Source of the DNA: JAFDZW01 sp964404255
Lineage (GTDB): Bacteria; Bacteroidota; Ignavibacteria; Palsa-1295
Direction of reading: 5' to 3'
Assembly (NCBI GenBank): GCA_964404255.1
Contig: CAYOJJ010000001.1
Coordinates: 62,001 to 126,000, forward strand
DNA length: 64,000 nt
Shown: positions 33,501 to 41,770 of the stretch, in pieces
Layout of the letters: every line of letters starts with the position of its first letter
Position numbering within the stretch: the first letter of the stretch is position 1
The notes under the pieces: generated by a model
Told to the model about the DNA's origin: nothing
The model's input: the letters and a program-made list of their open reading frames with translations, nothing else
The model's database searches: none
Program-made: the position numbers and the translations under genes

Positions 33501-34565
33501 AACGATACACTGCTGGTGCATATCAGTGCCGGAAGCTGCGATTCGTTATTGCAGATCCCGCTAAGCGGTGTTGCAACTTCAGGCGGGCTTGTCTTCTCCT
33601 CGCTCTCTCATGATTTCGGCAGTATCGATACGGGGGCATGCGCAACCGATTCAATCCTTGTTTCATTGCCGTGCGGCTCGCCAATATCATTACAGATACC
33701 GGCACTTACGGCTCCCTTTACTCTCGTCAGCCCAAGCAACGGTATACTCGATCTTGCTTCCGGCGAAAGCAAGGCGATCGTCATTCAATATTGCCCGCTC
33801 GAAGGAAATCACGATTCACTTTCTTTTGTCCTCGGCGGTGGCAGCGATACAATGCTTACTTTGCTTGGCAGTGGTCAGGTGCAACCTGCTGCTGTCATTC
33901 ACTATTTCTTACCCGCCATACAGGTAGCTCCGGGGACTATCTCGTATGAGATCGGTATCGATAGCCTCTTCGATGCCACGGGTATCGATACGGTTTCCGG
34001 AATACTGAGCTTCGATCCCTTGGTTATCAAACCGCTTTCACTGCGCTCAGCACAAAACTCGTGGTCGGTTATCCAATTCGTGGAAATAACGCCGGGTACG
34101 TGCGAATTCAAACTTGCCGGTTCTGCGACACTTGCAAACGGAGCCATTGCCGATCTTTCTGCCGTGGCGTTGTACGCCAGTTCTGCAACGACATCGGTTC
34201 AGCTTTCCGAGCTTTCGAGCATTAAGAATGCTTCTGCAAGTTCGAACATCGGTTCTATTACGGTTATAACCTGCTCGAATCTGCCGGGCAATGTCGGCAT
34301 TGCAGGCCCGTATAGCTTCAACGGGCTTCGCGCAAACCCTGTCACTTCACTGCTAAATTTCTCGGTAACCCTTGGCAACGATGGCCCCCTGCATATCAAG
34401 ATCTTCGATGTCATGGGTGGGGTTGCCTATGAGCAGAACACCGTTCAATTACGCGGCGACCATCTCTTCTCGATCGATGTTTCATCGTTCTCATCGGGTT
34501 CGTACCGGTTACAACTCGATAGCTGGGGCTGGATCGCGGGAAGTTCGTTCATCATTCAGCACTAA
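30549..34565 (+). CDS. Giant Gly-rich exported protein with ASH-like repeats and T9SS tail
   Basis: A 1338-residue protein, GTG start, signal peptide ending near TPVFSQ. Residues about 227-485 are extremely Gly-rich (GGPGGGGGGHGFQGIGGKG and similar) and fit a collagen-like or beta-roll surface region. Residues about 610-1110 contain repeated choice-of-anchor D / ASH sandwiches (INFGSIYFTDCDSAAVLLTN, IDFGRLPLDSCKTLTLTVRS, HDFGSIDTGACATDS), each with an FCPG/YCPA/YCPL strand. Residues about 1120-1245 look cohesin-like. Residues about 1255-1338 form the T9SS sorting domain (IKIFDVMGG, FSSGSYRLQL). It is likely a long surface stalk or adhesin. The high G+C of the Gly-rich part is explained by GGC codons. 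Confidence 0.85.
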   Translation: MTVLRISATLQLPRRFRLIWVLLLPVIAAISTPVFSQPKIVHIQPDAMAPGMSIAAELFAPASSIGAFGSDGIYLPQDKIVLVNPLDSLRIVFGPVCVSWNGRLLQVPIMTPPTATPGEVQFRIVSGNRKSDTVSILIASQIPQIDVNGSGILGDGTIGSLTNRNTMVVDVLKIVGNDPLSRGLFQFSLADPDTSLAGNPRYLPITILVRDSVYILNANVSVSSLGIDGGPGGGGGGHGFQGIGGKGFTGGGSDSADIGGNTGSATNPTDSNGGGAITGVRGGATVDFNSAINDQGGGGGTGAWYGASGVFSSGNDTSQAGGYGGGSAGGETVGEVYGGGGGGFASAGLDGAGIGSNGGQINGGRFLLPLQGGSGGGAGNAVQGSDSTAGSGGGGGGAISIVAFGHMNIQNSFITANGSGGTSGVNPHEAGGGGGSGGSIFLSARTGFSIANTIFSAAGGSGGDGGDSVTASARGGDGGLGRIVTAGSIDPAVSITGVRSSVPTVTISTSRLSGATAIISGTAGSATDLEDSIRIYYRDHHSPWRWKDTVRYTKNNQLLWSAELPLNHDSLLFVTVYEKVHAPHTGIADYEPEWLTSHLSSAVIPTVPSTHLVLQSDTINFGSIYFTDCDSAAVLLTNLGEAFLTVNSVTTTNNKFSVVKYPSTVGLYASDSLVLKFCPGSEGCDTATATITTANDGIHTIVLIGCGIARDERLTVTPPFIDFGRLPLDSCKTLTLTVRSSGKDTAQFSPQNFALPPFTIVSPTSDTAIAPGKSIEVKVRYCPADSGAVHATFILDDRRDSLVTWGIGTIKILHTPAVLSGSFLCPHDCDSIRILISSEGNDSIVITGLTNGALLSPAGPLIMPPHTDTDIVVQYCALGFPDSSLTVKFITNARSADKIDSSIIHYHLFELAASLSGKLSFGPICISDADSSTITIRRNGNEPLSIDSVWLAHGLSFHFLTPPSKATDSLTTTIIFNTTHTGTSNDTLLVHISAGSCDSLLQIPLSGVATSGGLVFSSLSHDFGSIDTGACATDSILVSLPCGSPISLQIPALTAPFTLVSPSNGILDLASGESKAIVIQYCPLEGNHDSLSFVLGGGSDTMLTLLGSGQVQPAAVIHYFLPAIQVAPGTISYEIGIDSLFDATGIDTVSGILSFDPLVIKPLSLRSAQNSWSVIQFVEITPGTCEFKLAGSATLANGAIADLSAVALYASSATTSVQLSELSSIKNASASSNIGSITVITCSNLPGNVGIAGPYSFNGLRANPVTSLLNFSVTLGNDGPLHIKIFDVMGGVAYEQNTVQLRGDHLFSIDVSSFSSGSYRLQLDSWGWIAGSSFIIQH

Positions 34566-34596
34566 GCGGTAATTCTTTTTTTCTCTCGAGATACTC

Positions 34597-35571
34597 ATGA
34601 TCGCACTTTCAACCTGGAAGCATGGCGTTGTTCCAAATTCCATTGTCTATGATGCCTTAGTTGCGAAAGGCTCGGCGCTCGATGCCGTCGAAGCCGGAGC
34701 GCGCTATTGCGAAGCCGATACGACGTGCATGTCCGTAGGGAAAGGCGGCATCCCGGATGATCTCGGCATCGTAACGCTCGATGCCTCGATCATGGATCAC
34801 GAGGGCAATTGCGGAGCGGTCTCATTTGTAAAAGAGTTTCTGCACCCGATCTCCATTGCGCGCCGCGTAATGGAAGCAACACCCCATATAATGCTTGCCG
34901 GCGAAGGAGCCGAGCGCTTTGCCGAAGAGCAGGGCTTTAAGCGCGAAGATCTTTTAACCACCGCTTCACACGAGCTCTATGAGAAGTGGTCGCACCGTCC
35001 GGCCGGAATGTCGGTTCGCCTTCGCCGCTCTGATGAAAGCGATAACGAATATATTTTCGAATACGAAGAAGGCGGAGTAAAAAAAGAACTCAATCGTACG
35101 AAGCTTTTTCAAAACGAGTCGCATGATACGATCGGCTTACTCGCGCTGGATGCAAGCGGCCATCTTGCCGGAGCTTGTACTACCTCTGGTCTTGCCTTCA
35201 AGAAGCATGGCCGTGTCGGCGATTCGCCGATCATCGGTGCCGGCTTATATGTCGATGGCAAAGTAGGCGCTGCTGTTGCAACCGGCAATGGCGAACTGGT
35301 GATGCGCGCCTGTTCGAGCTTTCATATCGTCGAACAGCTTCGTCAGGGTATCGAACCGCAGGATGCGCTCATCGCCGCAGTGAACAGGATCAAGAACGAT
35401 AAGCACTGCACCGATGATATGCAGGTAGGTCTGCTCGTTATCCGGGCCGATGGTGCCTGGGCCGCGGCGAGCATCAGAGATGGCTTCCAATTTGCCCTTG
35501 CCGATGCGATCAGCCCGAATGCACTCTGGCAATGCAATGGGATCAGCATTCAACCTGTTACAACTGCCTGA
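34597..35571 (+). CDS. N4-(beta-N-acetylglucosaminyl)-L-asparaginase (glycosylasparaginase)
   Basis: A 324-residue Ntn-hydrolase. Family segments are GSALDAVEAGARYCEAD, SVGKGGIPDD, LDASIMDH and NCGAVS, then ESHDTIG, where self-cleavage before Thr178 creates the catalytic N-terminal threonine. After it comes the characteristic FKKHGRVGDSPIIGAGLYV and VAATGNGELVMR. This pattern is nearer to aspartylglucosaminidase than to plant-type isoaspartyl peptidases. It would cleave the GlcNAc-Asn bond of N-glycan stubs. No signal peptide is seen, so it is probably cytosolic, unlike the exported Elizabethkingia enzyme. It opens a tight operon: the stop overlaps the next start as TGATG. Confidence 0.92.
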   Translation: MIALSTWKHGVVPNSIVYDALVAKGSALDAVEAGARYCEADTTCMSVGKGGIPDDLGIVTLDASIMDHEGNCGAVSFVKEFLHPISIARRVMEATPHIMLAGEGAERFAEEQGFKREDLLTTASHELYEKWSHRPAGMSVRLRRSDESDNEYIFEYEEGGVKKELNRTKLFQNESHDTIGLLALDASGHLAGACTTSGLAFKKHGRVGDSPIIGAGLYVDGKVGAAVATGNGELVMRACSSFHIVEQLRQGIEPQDALIAAVNRIKNDKHCTDDMQVGLLVIRADGAWAAASIRDGFQFALADAISPNALWQCNGISIQPVTTA

Positions 35572-36299
35572 TGACTATTCTTATAACCGGAGCAAGCAGC
35601 GGTATCGGCAAAGCGATCGCTACAGCGGCTGTCGCTGCCGGGCATACCGTTATACTTGTTGCGCGTTCGGAAGGCAGCTTGCAGGCTGCTGCCACTGAAC
35701 TCGGTCCGCGCGCCTCTATTATTGTTGCCGATATTACTAAGGCTCTCGATATTATCCGTATTCATCAGACAGTGATCGAACGCTTCGGTGGTATCGATGT
35801 GATTGTCAATAATGCCGGCATCGCTCCCTCGCTCAAACTTGAAGATACGACCGACGATATCTGGACGAATACCTTTGCGACGAATGTCGATGCGGCATTT
35901 AGAATTATCCGCTCTTTCGTCCCGCAGCTCAAAGCAAGCAAGACGCCGCATATTATAAACATCGCTTCTTCGGCTGCCTTCGAAGGGTTTGCCTACACGG
36001 CAGCCTACACTGCTTCGAAGCACGCACTGCTCGGGCTATCGCGGGCTATTGCAAAAGAGCTTGCAAGAAATAATATCTCCGTCACTACTATTTGTCCGGG
36101 CTTTGTTCGCACGGCTATTCTCGAGGCCGGCATTGAAAATATCATGAAGAAAACCGGCAAGAGCGCCGCCGAAGCGGAAGCTCAGCTCGGGGCAATGAAT
36201 AAATTCGGGAAGATCATCGAACCGCAGGAAGTTGCTTCAGCCGTACTCGCCAGTCTTAACGAACCGCTCGATCCGAGCGGCCGCGAGGTGAGCTTATAA
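35571..36299 (+). CDS. Short-chain dehydrogenase/reductase
   Basis: A 242-residue NAD(P)-dependent oxidoreductase of classical SDR type. It has the glycine motif TGASSGIG (residues 6-13), NNAG (80-83), catalytic Ser at about 133-134, and the YxxxK pair in YTASK (Tyr146, Lys150). The ATG overlaps the preceding stop by one base, and its own stop overlaps the next start (TAATG), so it is translationally coupled on both sides. ARS after the third strand suggests NADP preference. Substrate unknown. Confidence 0.92.
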   Translation: MTILITGASSGIGKAIATAAVAAGHTVILVARSEGSLQAAATELGPRASIIVADITKALDIIRIHQTVIERFGGIDVIVNNAGIAPSLKLEDTTDDIWTNTFATNVDAAFRIIRSFVPQLKASKTPHIINIASSAAFEGFAYTAAYTASKHALLGLSRAIAKELARNNISVTTICPGFVRTAILEAGIENIMKKTGKSAAEAEAQLGAMNKFGKIIEPQEVASAVLASLNEPLDPSGREVSL

Positions 36300-36913
36300 T
36301 GTTCTCCGAAGCGACTCGCGAGCTTATCATCGCAGCGACTCTTTCCGTGAGGCCGGAATATCGCCCCCAATTGCTGGAGCATCTGCAACGTCTTCATACT
36401 CAAACACACGTAAGCTCCGCTCACCTCTATGAAGTGTTTTTGCAAACCTATCTTTTCGCCGGTTTTCCTGCCGCCCTCGAATGCGTGAGGATATTAGACC
36501 GGGTCTTCGGGTTGACGCATGAAGTACCGAATGAAGATGCAGAGATACTCGCCGCCCCGTACAAAGAATACTTCGAGCAAGGACAGGTGCTTTATAAAAA
36601 AGTATATGCCGATAAAGCAAAGCGGGTTCGCGAAGAACTGATCCGCTTAAGCCCGGAGCTTGCGGCATGGTCGCTCATCGAAGGATACGGCAAGACACTT
36701 TCGCGTGAGGGGCTCGATTCTATCACCCGAGAGCTTTGTATCGTCGCGCAACTGACAAATCTCGGCTGGGAGCGGCAGTTATTTTCTCATATTCTCGGAG
36801 CAAAGAACGTCGGCGCTTCACTTGAAGAGATCACCGGGGCTGCCCATATCGGAGCCAGGGGAAATGAAGAAGCTCTTGCCGTTGCCGAACATCTCATAAA
36901 AAAACTTGTTTAA
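36299..36913 (+). CDS. Carboxymuconolactone decarboxylase-like protein
   Basis: A 204-residue all-helical protein resembling the carboxymuconolactone decarboxylase/AhpD superfamily: LYEVFLQTYLFAGFPAALEC in the first half and DSITRELCIVAQLTNLGWER, followed by FSHILGAKNVGASLEEI, in the second. The AhpD CxxC redox pair is absent, so peroxidase activity is unlikely. The gene overlaps the SDR gene by one base and lies in the same operon. Its real substrate is unknown. Confidence 0.82.
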   Translation: MFSEATRELIIAATLSVRPEYRPQLLEHLQRLHTQTHVSSAHLYEVFLQTYLFAGFPAALECVRILDRVFGLTHEVPNEDAEILAAPYKEYFEQGQVLYKKVYADKAKRVREELIRLSPELAAWSLIEGYGKTLSREGLDSITRELCIVAQLTNLGWERQLFSHILGAKNVGASLEEITGAAHIGARGNEEALAVAEHLIKKLV

Positions 36914-36925
36914 GAGTGACTTTTT

Positions 36926-38146
36926 ATGAAAGCCGGTTTATTCCTATTACTCAGCGCCCTGCTATTGGCAAGCTGTTCGAAGCATGAAGAACAGCCGCCG
37001 GAACATTCGAGCTATTCCTATTCGCTCGATGGCGCGCGCGCGATAAGTGAGATTGGCTCCCCGACAAGCGTTACCGCCCTTACCCTCCCTGCTCCTCAAC
37101 TGCCGACTACCGCTCCCCTTCCACTTTTCGGACAAGATACCAACACCTTCGTTATCGCCCAAGGCACGATCATCACCATCGGCAATACTCACTTCGCCCG
37201 TATTCTTGCCCGCTCGAGCGATTCTTCGGCGATCACCGAACTTCTTGCCGATAGCGCGGCGCTCTATGCTATCCATCTTAACGGGCATATCGATTGTTTT
37301 TCTTTCGATGGAAAGCAACTATGGTCTGCTTCGCTTGCTACTATGCCAAAGCCCGGCGCTCTTCTTAGCGGCCGTGATCTGATCGTCATGGGAGATTCTG
37401 CAATTACTGCGATAGAAAAATCGAACGGCACTCCAAGCTGGAGTTATCATCCGAAGCTCTATCCTGTCGCCCTGGCGCTCGATAATGCAAAACAGCGAAT
37501 CATCCTTGGCCTGAGCGGTAACGATGCACTCGCTACCGATAGTATTATCATTCTTGGTTACGATGGAAAGGCGCTTTCTTCTTTCGCACTCGAGCGGGCA
37601 CGCATCACCTCGAATATTGCCTTGCTGGCAGAAGGCAAATTTGCGCTTGGCTATGTAAGCGGCACGAATGATAAAGATGGCAGGAAGCAGCCGATGCTTG
37701 CGGTCTGCTCCATCGCCGATAATGCAACGGTGAAAAAGCTATGGGGGCGGCCCATAGAATATCTTGTCACTGCTATCGCTGCAACAACGAAATTTATTCT
37801 TGCTTCGGGTTTTCGCGAAACCGCAGGCGATCTTATCAGCGGCATCGATGCATTCGGCCATGCCGATTCCACACTGCTGTGGAAGCGCCGCTTTAGCTAT
37901 CCCCTCGTTGCGATCACGACGGTTTCGCCGCGCTATGCTTATGTGCCGTTTACCTTCAGCACGCAGGCAACCGTACCGACGAAAACGATCGCCACGGTGC
38001 TCGATCTTATCAATGGCGCTACGACTTCCGAAGTGCCGGTACCCGGCGCCGAAGCCGGTATGGTGCAGGGCGCTGCCATGCCTATCGAAGGCTGCCTGGC
38101 CTATGCCGATCGCGCGAAGCCCACGCTCTATTTTCTCAAACCATAA
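36926..38146 (+). CDS. Lipoprotein with PQQ-like beta-propeller
   Basis: A 406-residue protein with a lipobox LLASC (Cys17). Repeated strand patterns (GHIDCFSFDGKQLWSASLA, SAITAIEKSNGTPSWSYHP, IIILGYDGKALSSFALERA, SGIDAFGHADSTLLWKRRF) fit a PQQ-enzyme-like or BamB-like propeller. No cofactor ligands are recognisable, so a scaffolding or binding role in the envelope is more likely than catalysis. It lies 12 bases after the CMD-like gene and 3 bases before the proline dehydrogenase gene. Confidence 0.78.
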   Translation: MKAGLFLLLSALLLASCSKHEEQPPEHSSYSYSLDGARAISEIGSPTSVTALTLPAPQLPTTAPLPLFGQDTNTFVIAQGTIITIGNTHFARILARSSDSSAITELLADSAALYAIHLNGHIDCFSFDGKQLWSASLATMPKPGALLSGRDLIVMGDSAITAIEKSNGTPSWSYHPKLYPVALALDNAKQRIILGLSGNDALATDSIIILGYDGKALSSFALERARITSNIALLAEGKFALGYVSGTNDKDGRKQPMLAVCSIADNATVKKLWGRPIEYLVTAIAATTKFILASGFRETAGDLISGIDAFGHADSTLLWKRRFSYPLVAITTVSPRYAYVPFTFSTQATVPTKTIATVLDLINGATTSEVPVPGAEAGMVQGAAMPIEGCLAYADRAKPTLYFLKP

Positions 38147-38149
38147 CGC

Positions 38150-39055
38150 ATGTCGCTCTTTAACCGCCTCGTAGCCGGGATGCTCCCGGTGATTCCGAAA
38201 CCGATCGTTCGAAAGGTCAGCTCGCGCTATATCGCGGGTGCAACATTGCCGGAAGCTATTGCAACGGTTCGCCGTCTCAATAACGAAGGCGCGATGGCTA
38301 CGATGGATGTACTCGGCGAATACATCAAGAATATTTCCGAGGCGGCTGAGAATACAAAGTATTCCATCGAAGTGCTCAAGGGTATTCACAACGAGAAGGT
38401 AGATTCCAACCTTTCGATCAAGCTTACATCGCTTGGCCTTGGGCTCAACGATGCCGAGTGCGAACGCAACGTCCGCGCCATCTTAGATACAGCTGCCGCT
38501 AATGGCAATAATTTTGTGCGCATCGATATGGAAGATTCTTCCTATACCGAACGCACGATCAACCTTTACGATAAGCTTCGCAAAGAATATCCGAATGTCG
38601 GCGTTGTATTACAGGCATATCTTCGCCGCACGGAAACCGATATTAAGCGATTGATGGATGGCGGCAAAACAAATTTCCGTTTATGCAAAGGCATTTATAT
38701 CGAGTCCGAAACGATCGCGTTTAAAGAACGGCAGGAGATTCGCGATAATTATTTAAAGTGTCTCGATCTGTTATTTAGTGGCGGCTCCTACGTCGGTATT
38801 GCTACTCACGACGATTACCTGACTTCTCATGCCGAGCAGATTATCGCCAATCACCGGCTGACGCACAGCCAGTATGAATTCCAGATGCTGCTTGGGGTAC
38901 GCGAGCCACTGAGAAGATCGCTTATCGCCTCGGGTCACCGCCTGAGAGTCTATGTACCTTTCGGAGCCGATTGGTACGGTTATTCCATCCGCCGCCTTAA
39001 AGAAAACCCGAGCATGGCCGGGTATATCGTCAAGGCGATGTTCACCGGCAACTAA
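38150..39055 (+). CDS. Proline dehydrogenase
   Basis: A 301-residue FAD enzyme of the short monofunctional type that oxidises proline to pyrroline-5-carboxylate. It shows SIKLTSLGLGL, FVRIDMEDSSYTERTINLY, VLQAYLRRTETDI, RLCKGIY, IATHDD and the substrate-binding YSIRRLKENP near residue 277. The partner P5C dehydrogenase is not in the window. It sits in the middle of a tightly packed plus-strand operon, with 3-base gaps on both sides. Confidence 0.93.
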   Translation: MSLFNRLVAGMLPVIPKPIVRKVSSRYIAGATLPEAIATVRRLNNEGAMATMDVLGEYIKNISEAAENTKYSIEVLKGIHNEKVDSNLSIKLTSLGLGLNDAECERNVRAILDTAAANGNNFVRIDMEDSSYTERTINLYDKLRKEYPNVGVVLQAYLRRTETDIKRLMDGGKTNFRLCKGIYIESETIAFKERQEIRDNYLKCLDLLFSGGSYVGIATHDDYLTSHAEQIIANHRLTHSQYEFQMLLGVREPLRRSLIASGHRLRVYVPFGADWYGYSIRRLKENPSMAGYIVKAMFTGN

Positions 39056-39058
39056 ACG

Positions 39059-39445
39059 ATGTACTTCAAAAAACATTTTACCCTTGCCGAAGCGCTGGCG
39101 CTGCTTCCAACGGTCATCGGGAAGTTGGAAACGATCGCCCGCATAAAGCAGCAGCTCGATGCCAAAGGCTACGATGTTTTTAAGCATCAGTATCTCGGCG
39201 GCAGCGGGCCCAACGGACAAAAATTTTTCCCGAACGAACTCGAAGAACTTATTGAGATCGTAAAAGACCTCAATGACGAAGGTATTGAGATCAAAGATCT
39301 CGATAAAGGCCTGATCGATTTTCCCCATCTTCGCCCGAACGGCGAGGAAGTCTTTCTTTGTTATAAGCTCGGCGAGTCTACGATCGTTGCCTGGCATGAT
39401 CTTAGCGAAGGGTTTCCCGGTCGGCGGCCGCTCGATGAGCTTTAA
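39059..39445 (+). CDS. DUF2203 family protein
   Basis: A 128-residue protein with the DUF2203 pattern: FTLAEALALLPTVIGKLE at the start, IEIKDLDKGLIDFPHLR in the middle, and GEEVFLCYKLGESTIVAWHD followed by GFPGRRPL at the end. The function of the family is unknown. It lies 3 bases after the proline dehydrogenase gene and 19 bases before the cytochrome gene, within the same operon. Confidence 0.85.
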   Translation: MYFKKHFTLAEALALLPTVIGKLETIARIKQQLDAKGYDVFKHQYLGGSGPNGQKFFPNELEELIEIVKDLNDEGIEIKDLDKGLIDFPHLRPNGEEVFLCYKLGESTIVAWHDLSEGFPGRRPLDEL

Positions 39446-39464
39446 GAATATTCACTCTTATCCT

Positions 39465-40328
39465 ATGAAGAACCTCTACCGTTTTTTCCTGGTCGCCATT
39501 GTCGCGATCTCCCTGCTTGGTTTGCAAAGTTGTAAAAAGGACGATAAACCGCAGAGTGCCGAACAGAAGGTCGATAGCGCGATGAAGAATCAGCCGGCCG
39601 CTACAACAACGACCGATACCTCGAAGGCAGCCGCTGCTAGTTCGATGACGCTTAATGACAAAGCTAAAAAAGGACAAGCGATCTTTTATAATGCCGGCTT
39701 CGGCAAGATGAAAGCTTCCTGCGCTATGTGCCATAGCGATGGTACCGATAAAACCAAAGACGGCCATACCCGCCCCGGCCATACGCTTGCCGGTGTTGCC
39801 AGCCGCACTGCTACCTGGAATGGTATGTATAAAGGCGAAGATCTGAAGAAGAATGCGTATGGCGCCCGTATGTGTGCTGCCGGTTTTCAGGAACGTGCGG
39901 CCGGAAATATGGAAAAAGCTCTTTCAGCCGATGAAGTCGATGCACTCAACGAGTACTTCGCTGCTATCAATGCTAATCCGGGAGCAATGACAAATAACCT
40001 TTCGATCAAGTGGGTAACGAAACCCGTATTCAGTGAGGACGAGCAGCTCGATGAAAAGCTAACTAAGCCGGCAGTCAAAGCGATCATGAAGCTTCCGGGA
40101 GATCCAGGCAAAGGACAGACCGTCTTCCAGGCTGCCTGCGCAAGCTGCCACGATATTAAGGCAAAGAAGGTCGGACCTTCGATGGTCGATGCAGCACAAG
40201 ACATGAATTTCGTGGCTCAATCGATTCGCTGTGGCTCAATGGCAATGCCCTTCTTTGCGAAGGACGTGCTGAACGATCAGCAGATCGCCGATGTGGTCGC
40301 TTATATCCAAAGCTCCGTCGGCAAGTAA
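39465..40328 (+). CDS. Dihaem c-type cytochrome lipoprotein
   Basis: The start is taken at the ATG at 39465 (287 residues) because a lipoprotein signal follows (lipobox GLQSC, Cys23). An Ala/Thr-rich linker leads to two haem-binding domains: CAMCH (residues 86-90) and CASCH (about 224-228). A methionine in SMAMPFF is a likely axial ligand of the second haem. The two-domain class I layout fits a periplasmic electron carrier or terminal-reductase subunit anchored to a membrane. It is the last gene of the operon and ends at a strong terminator. Proline dehydrogenase in the same operon feeds electrons to quinone, but a direct link is inference. Confidence 0.87.
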   Translation: MKNLYRFFLVAIVAISLLGLQSCKKDDKPQSAEQKVDSAMKNQPAATTTTDTSKAAAASSMTLNDKAKKGQAIFYNAGFGKMKASCAMCHSDGTDKTKDGHTRPGHTLAGVASRTATWNGMYKGEDLKKNAYGARMCAAGFQERAAGNMEKALSADEVDALNEYFAAINANPGAMTNNLSIKWVTKPVFSEDEQLDEKLTKPAVKAIMKLPGDPGKGQTVFQAACASCHDIKAKKVGPSMVDAAQDMNFVAQSIRCGSMAMPFFAKDVLNDQQIADVVAYIQSSVGK

Positions 40329-40349
40329 CCACCTAAAATGTATCCTTTT

Positions 40350-40388
40350 CCCCATCTTCGCGTAAGGGTGAAGATGGGGATTTTTTTT
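40350..40388 (+). terminator. Rho-independent terminator after the cytochrome gene
   Basis: Perfect 10-bp stem CCCCATCTTC / GAAGATGGGG with a 10-base loop, then eight T. It lies 25 bases before the next start codon. Confidence 0.92.
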
Positions 40389-40412
40389 ATTCATAGGTCT
40401 GTCATACCTGGT

Positions 40413-41675
40413 ATGAGAAAAAGTATTGTTGCAGCGGCTCTCCTGCTCGTTCTCTCGGCTAACGCTTTTGCGCAATCGAAACTGCTGATCCCGATGGATC
40501 TTGAGCAGAACGATCATCTTAAAGCCTATGGCATCTGCTATTGGGCGCTCACGAAGAGTATCCAGATCGATTGGCTGCTCAATTACCGCGGTGGTAGTTT
40601 TATTACCGATTACTCCGATATTCTCGCCGCCGAGTGTCGCATTCGCGGCGTTACCTATCAGCAGATCGATGGTTCGAGCGCCAGCTCTATTTATAATCTG
40701 GTACAATCGCCGGATAAGAATATGGACGTCGAAAAGCTGGAAAAGGCGCCAAAGATCGCCGTCTATGTTCCGCCCGGATTTCAACCCTGGGACGATGCCG
40801 TAACGCTCGCGCTCGATTATGCCGAAGTGCCCTACGATAAAGTGTGGGACGATGAAGTGATCGGCGGTAAGCTCGCTACCTATGACTGGCTGCATTTGCA
40901 CCATGAAGATTTTACCGGCCAGTATGGAAAATTTTACGGAAGTGCGCGTAACGAAGCCTGGTACCAATCGCAGGTGCGGATGCTCGAAGCCGAAGCAAAA
41001 AAACTCGGCTTTAATAAAGTAAGCGAACTCAAGAAAGCCACCGCGCGCAAGATAAAAGAATTTGTCGGTAACGGCGGGTTTCTTTTTGCCATGTGCTCGG
41101 CAACCGATAGCTACGATATTGCACTCGCTGCCGATAAAACCGATATTTGCGATGCCGTCTTCGATGGCGACCCCATCGATCCGGATTATGCGTCGAAGCT
41201 CGATTTCTCTAAAACACTTGCCTTCGAGAACTTCAAGCTCATCACGAGCCCCATGGTCTATGAGTATTCCGATATCGACGTCCAGCAGCCCGAGATCGGC
41301 GCACAGGATAACGACTATTTTACGCTCTTCGATTTTTCCGCAAAGTTCGATCCCGTACCGGCAATGCTTACACAGGACCATGTAAATGTCGTGCGCGGCT
41401 TCATGGGACAAACGACGATGTTCCATAAAGCAAATATCAAAAAGACGGTAACGATCCTCGGCGAGCGCGAAGGCACCGATCAGGTACGCTATATCTATTC
41501 GAATTTCGGCCGCGGCTTCTTTGCCTTCTACGGCGGCCATGACCCCGAAGATTACCAGCACCAGGTAGGCGACCCGCCCACCGACTTAAAGCTGCATAAG
41601 AACAGCCCGGGCTACCGGCTAATCTTGAATAACGTCTTATTCCCGGCAGCGAAGAAGAAAAAGCTGAAGACTTGA
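40413..41675 (+). CDS. Exported protein of a family sometimes labelled asparagine synthetase B
   Basis: The ATG at 40413 gives a 420-residue protein with a signal peptide (IVAAALLLVLSANAFAQ). Conserved-looking blocks include LLIPMDLEQNDHLKAYGICY, WLLNYRGGSFI, VYVPPGFQPWDDAVTLALDY, DWLHLHHEDFTGQYGKF and FYGGHDPEDYQHQVGDPP. I recall relatives in this phylum carrying the name asparagine synthetase B, but neither a glutaminase domain nor the ATP-pyrophosphatase SGGxDS motif is visible, so that name looks wrong. The VYVPPG / GGxLFA / GGHD pattern resembles a ThuA- or DUF4159-like glutamine-amidotransferase fold. Function unknown. Confidence 0.8.
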   Translation: MRKSIVAAALLLVLSANAFAQSKLLIPMDLEQNDHLKAYGICYWALTKSIQIDWLLNYRGGSFITDYSDILAAECRIRGVTYQQIDGSSASSIYNLVQSPDKNMDVEKLEKAPKIAVYVPPGFQPWDDAVTLALDYAEVPYDKVWDDEVIGGKLATYDWLHLHHEDFTGQYGKFYGSARNEAWYQSQVRMLEAEAKKLGFNKVSELKKATARKIKEFVGNGGFLFAMCSATDSYDIALAADKTDICDAVFDGDPIDPDYASKLDFSKTLAFENFKLITSPMVYEYSDIDVQQPEIGAQDNDYFTLFDFSAKFDPVPAMLTQDHVNVVRGFMGQTTMFHKANIKKTVTILGEREGTDQVRYIYSNFGRGFFAFYGGHDPEDYQHQVGDPPTDLKLHKNSPGYRLILNNVLFPAAKKKKLKT

Positions 41676-41678
41676 GTT

Positions 41679-41702
41679 GGGTATGGGGTATGGGGTATGG
41701 GG
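41679..41702 (+). repeat. G-quadruplex-type tandem repeat
   Basis: GGG-TAT-GGGG-TAT-GGGG-TAT-GGGG on the plus strand: a 7-base unit repeated just over three times, three bases after the stop at 41675. Four G runs with 3-base loops fit an intramolecular G-quadruplex. Confidence 0.8.
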
Positions 41703-41770
41703 TTTGTGTTGATTCTTGCGATTCGTTAACGACTTTCTTGCAATTCAATGTCCGCAACCTATTATGTTAT

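Noticed and set aside
40236..41561. Long open frame (441 codons) on the minus strand
   Set aside because: It lies antisense to the exported protein at 40413-41675, which has a signal peptide and conserved-looking blocks; the antisense translation is rich in Ile/Arg/Gly without domain character.
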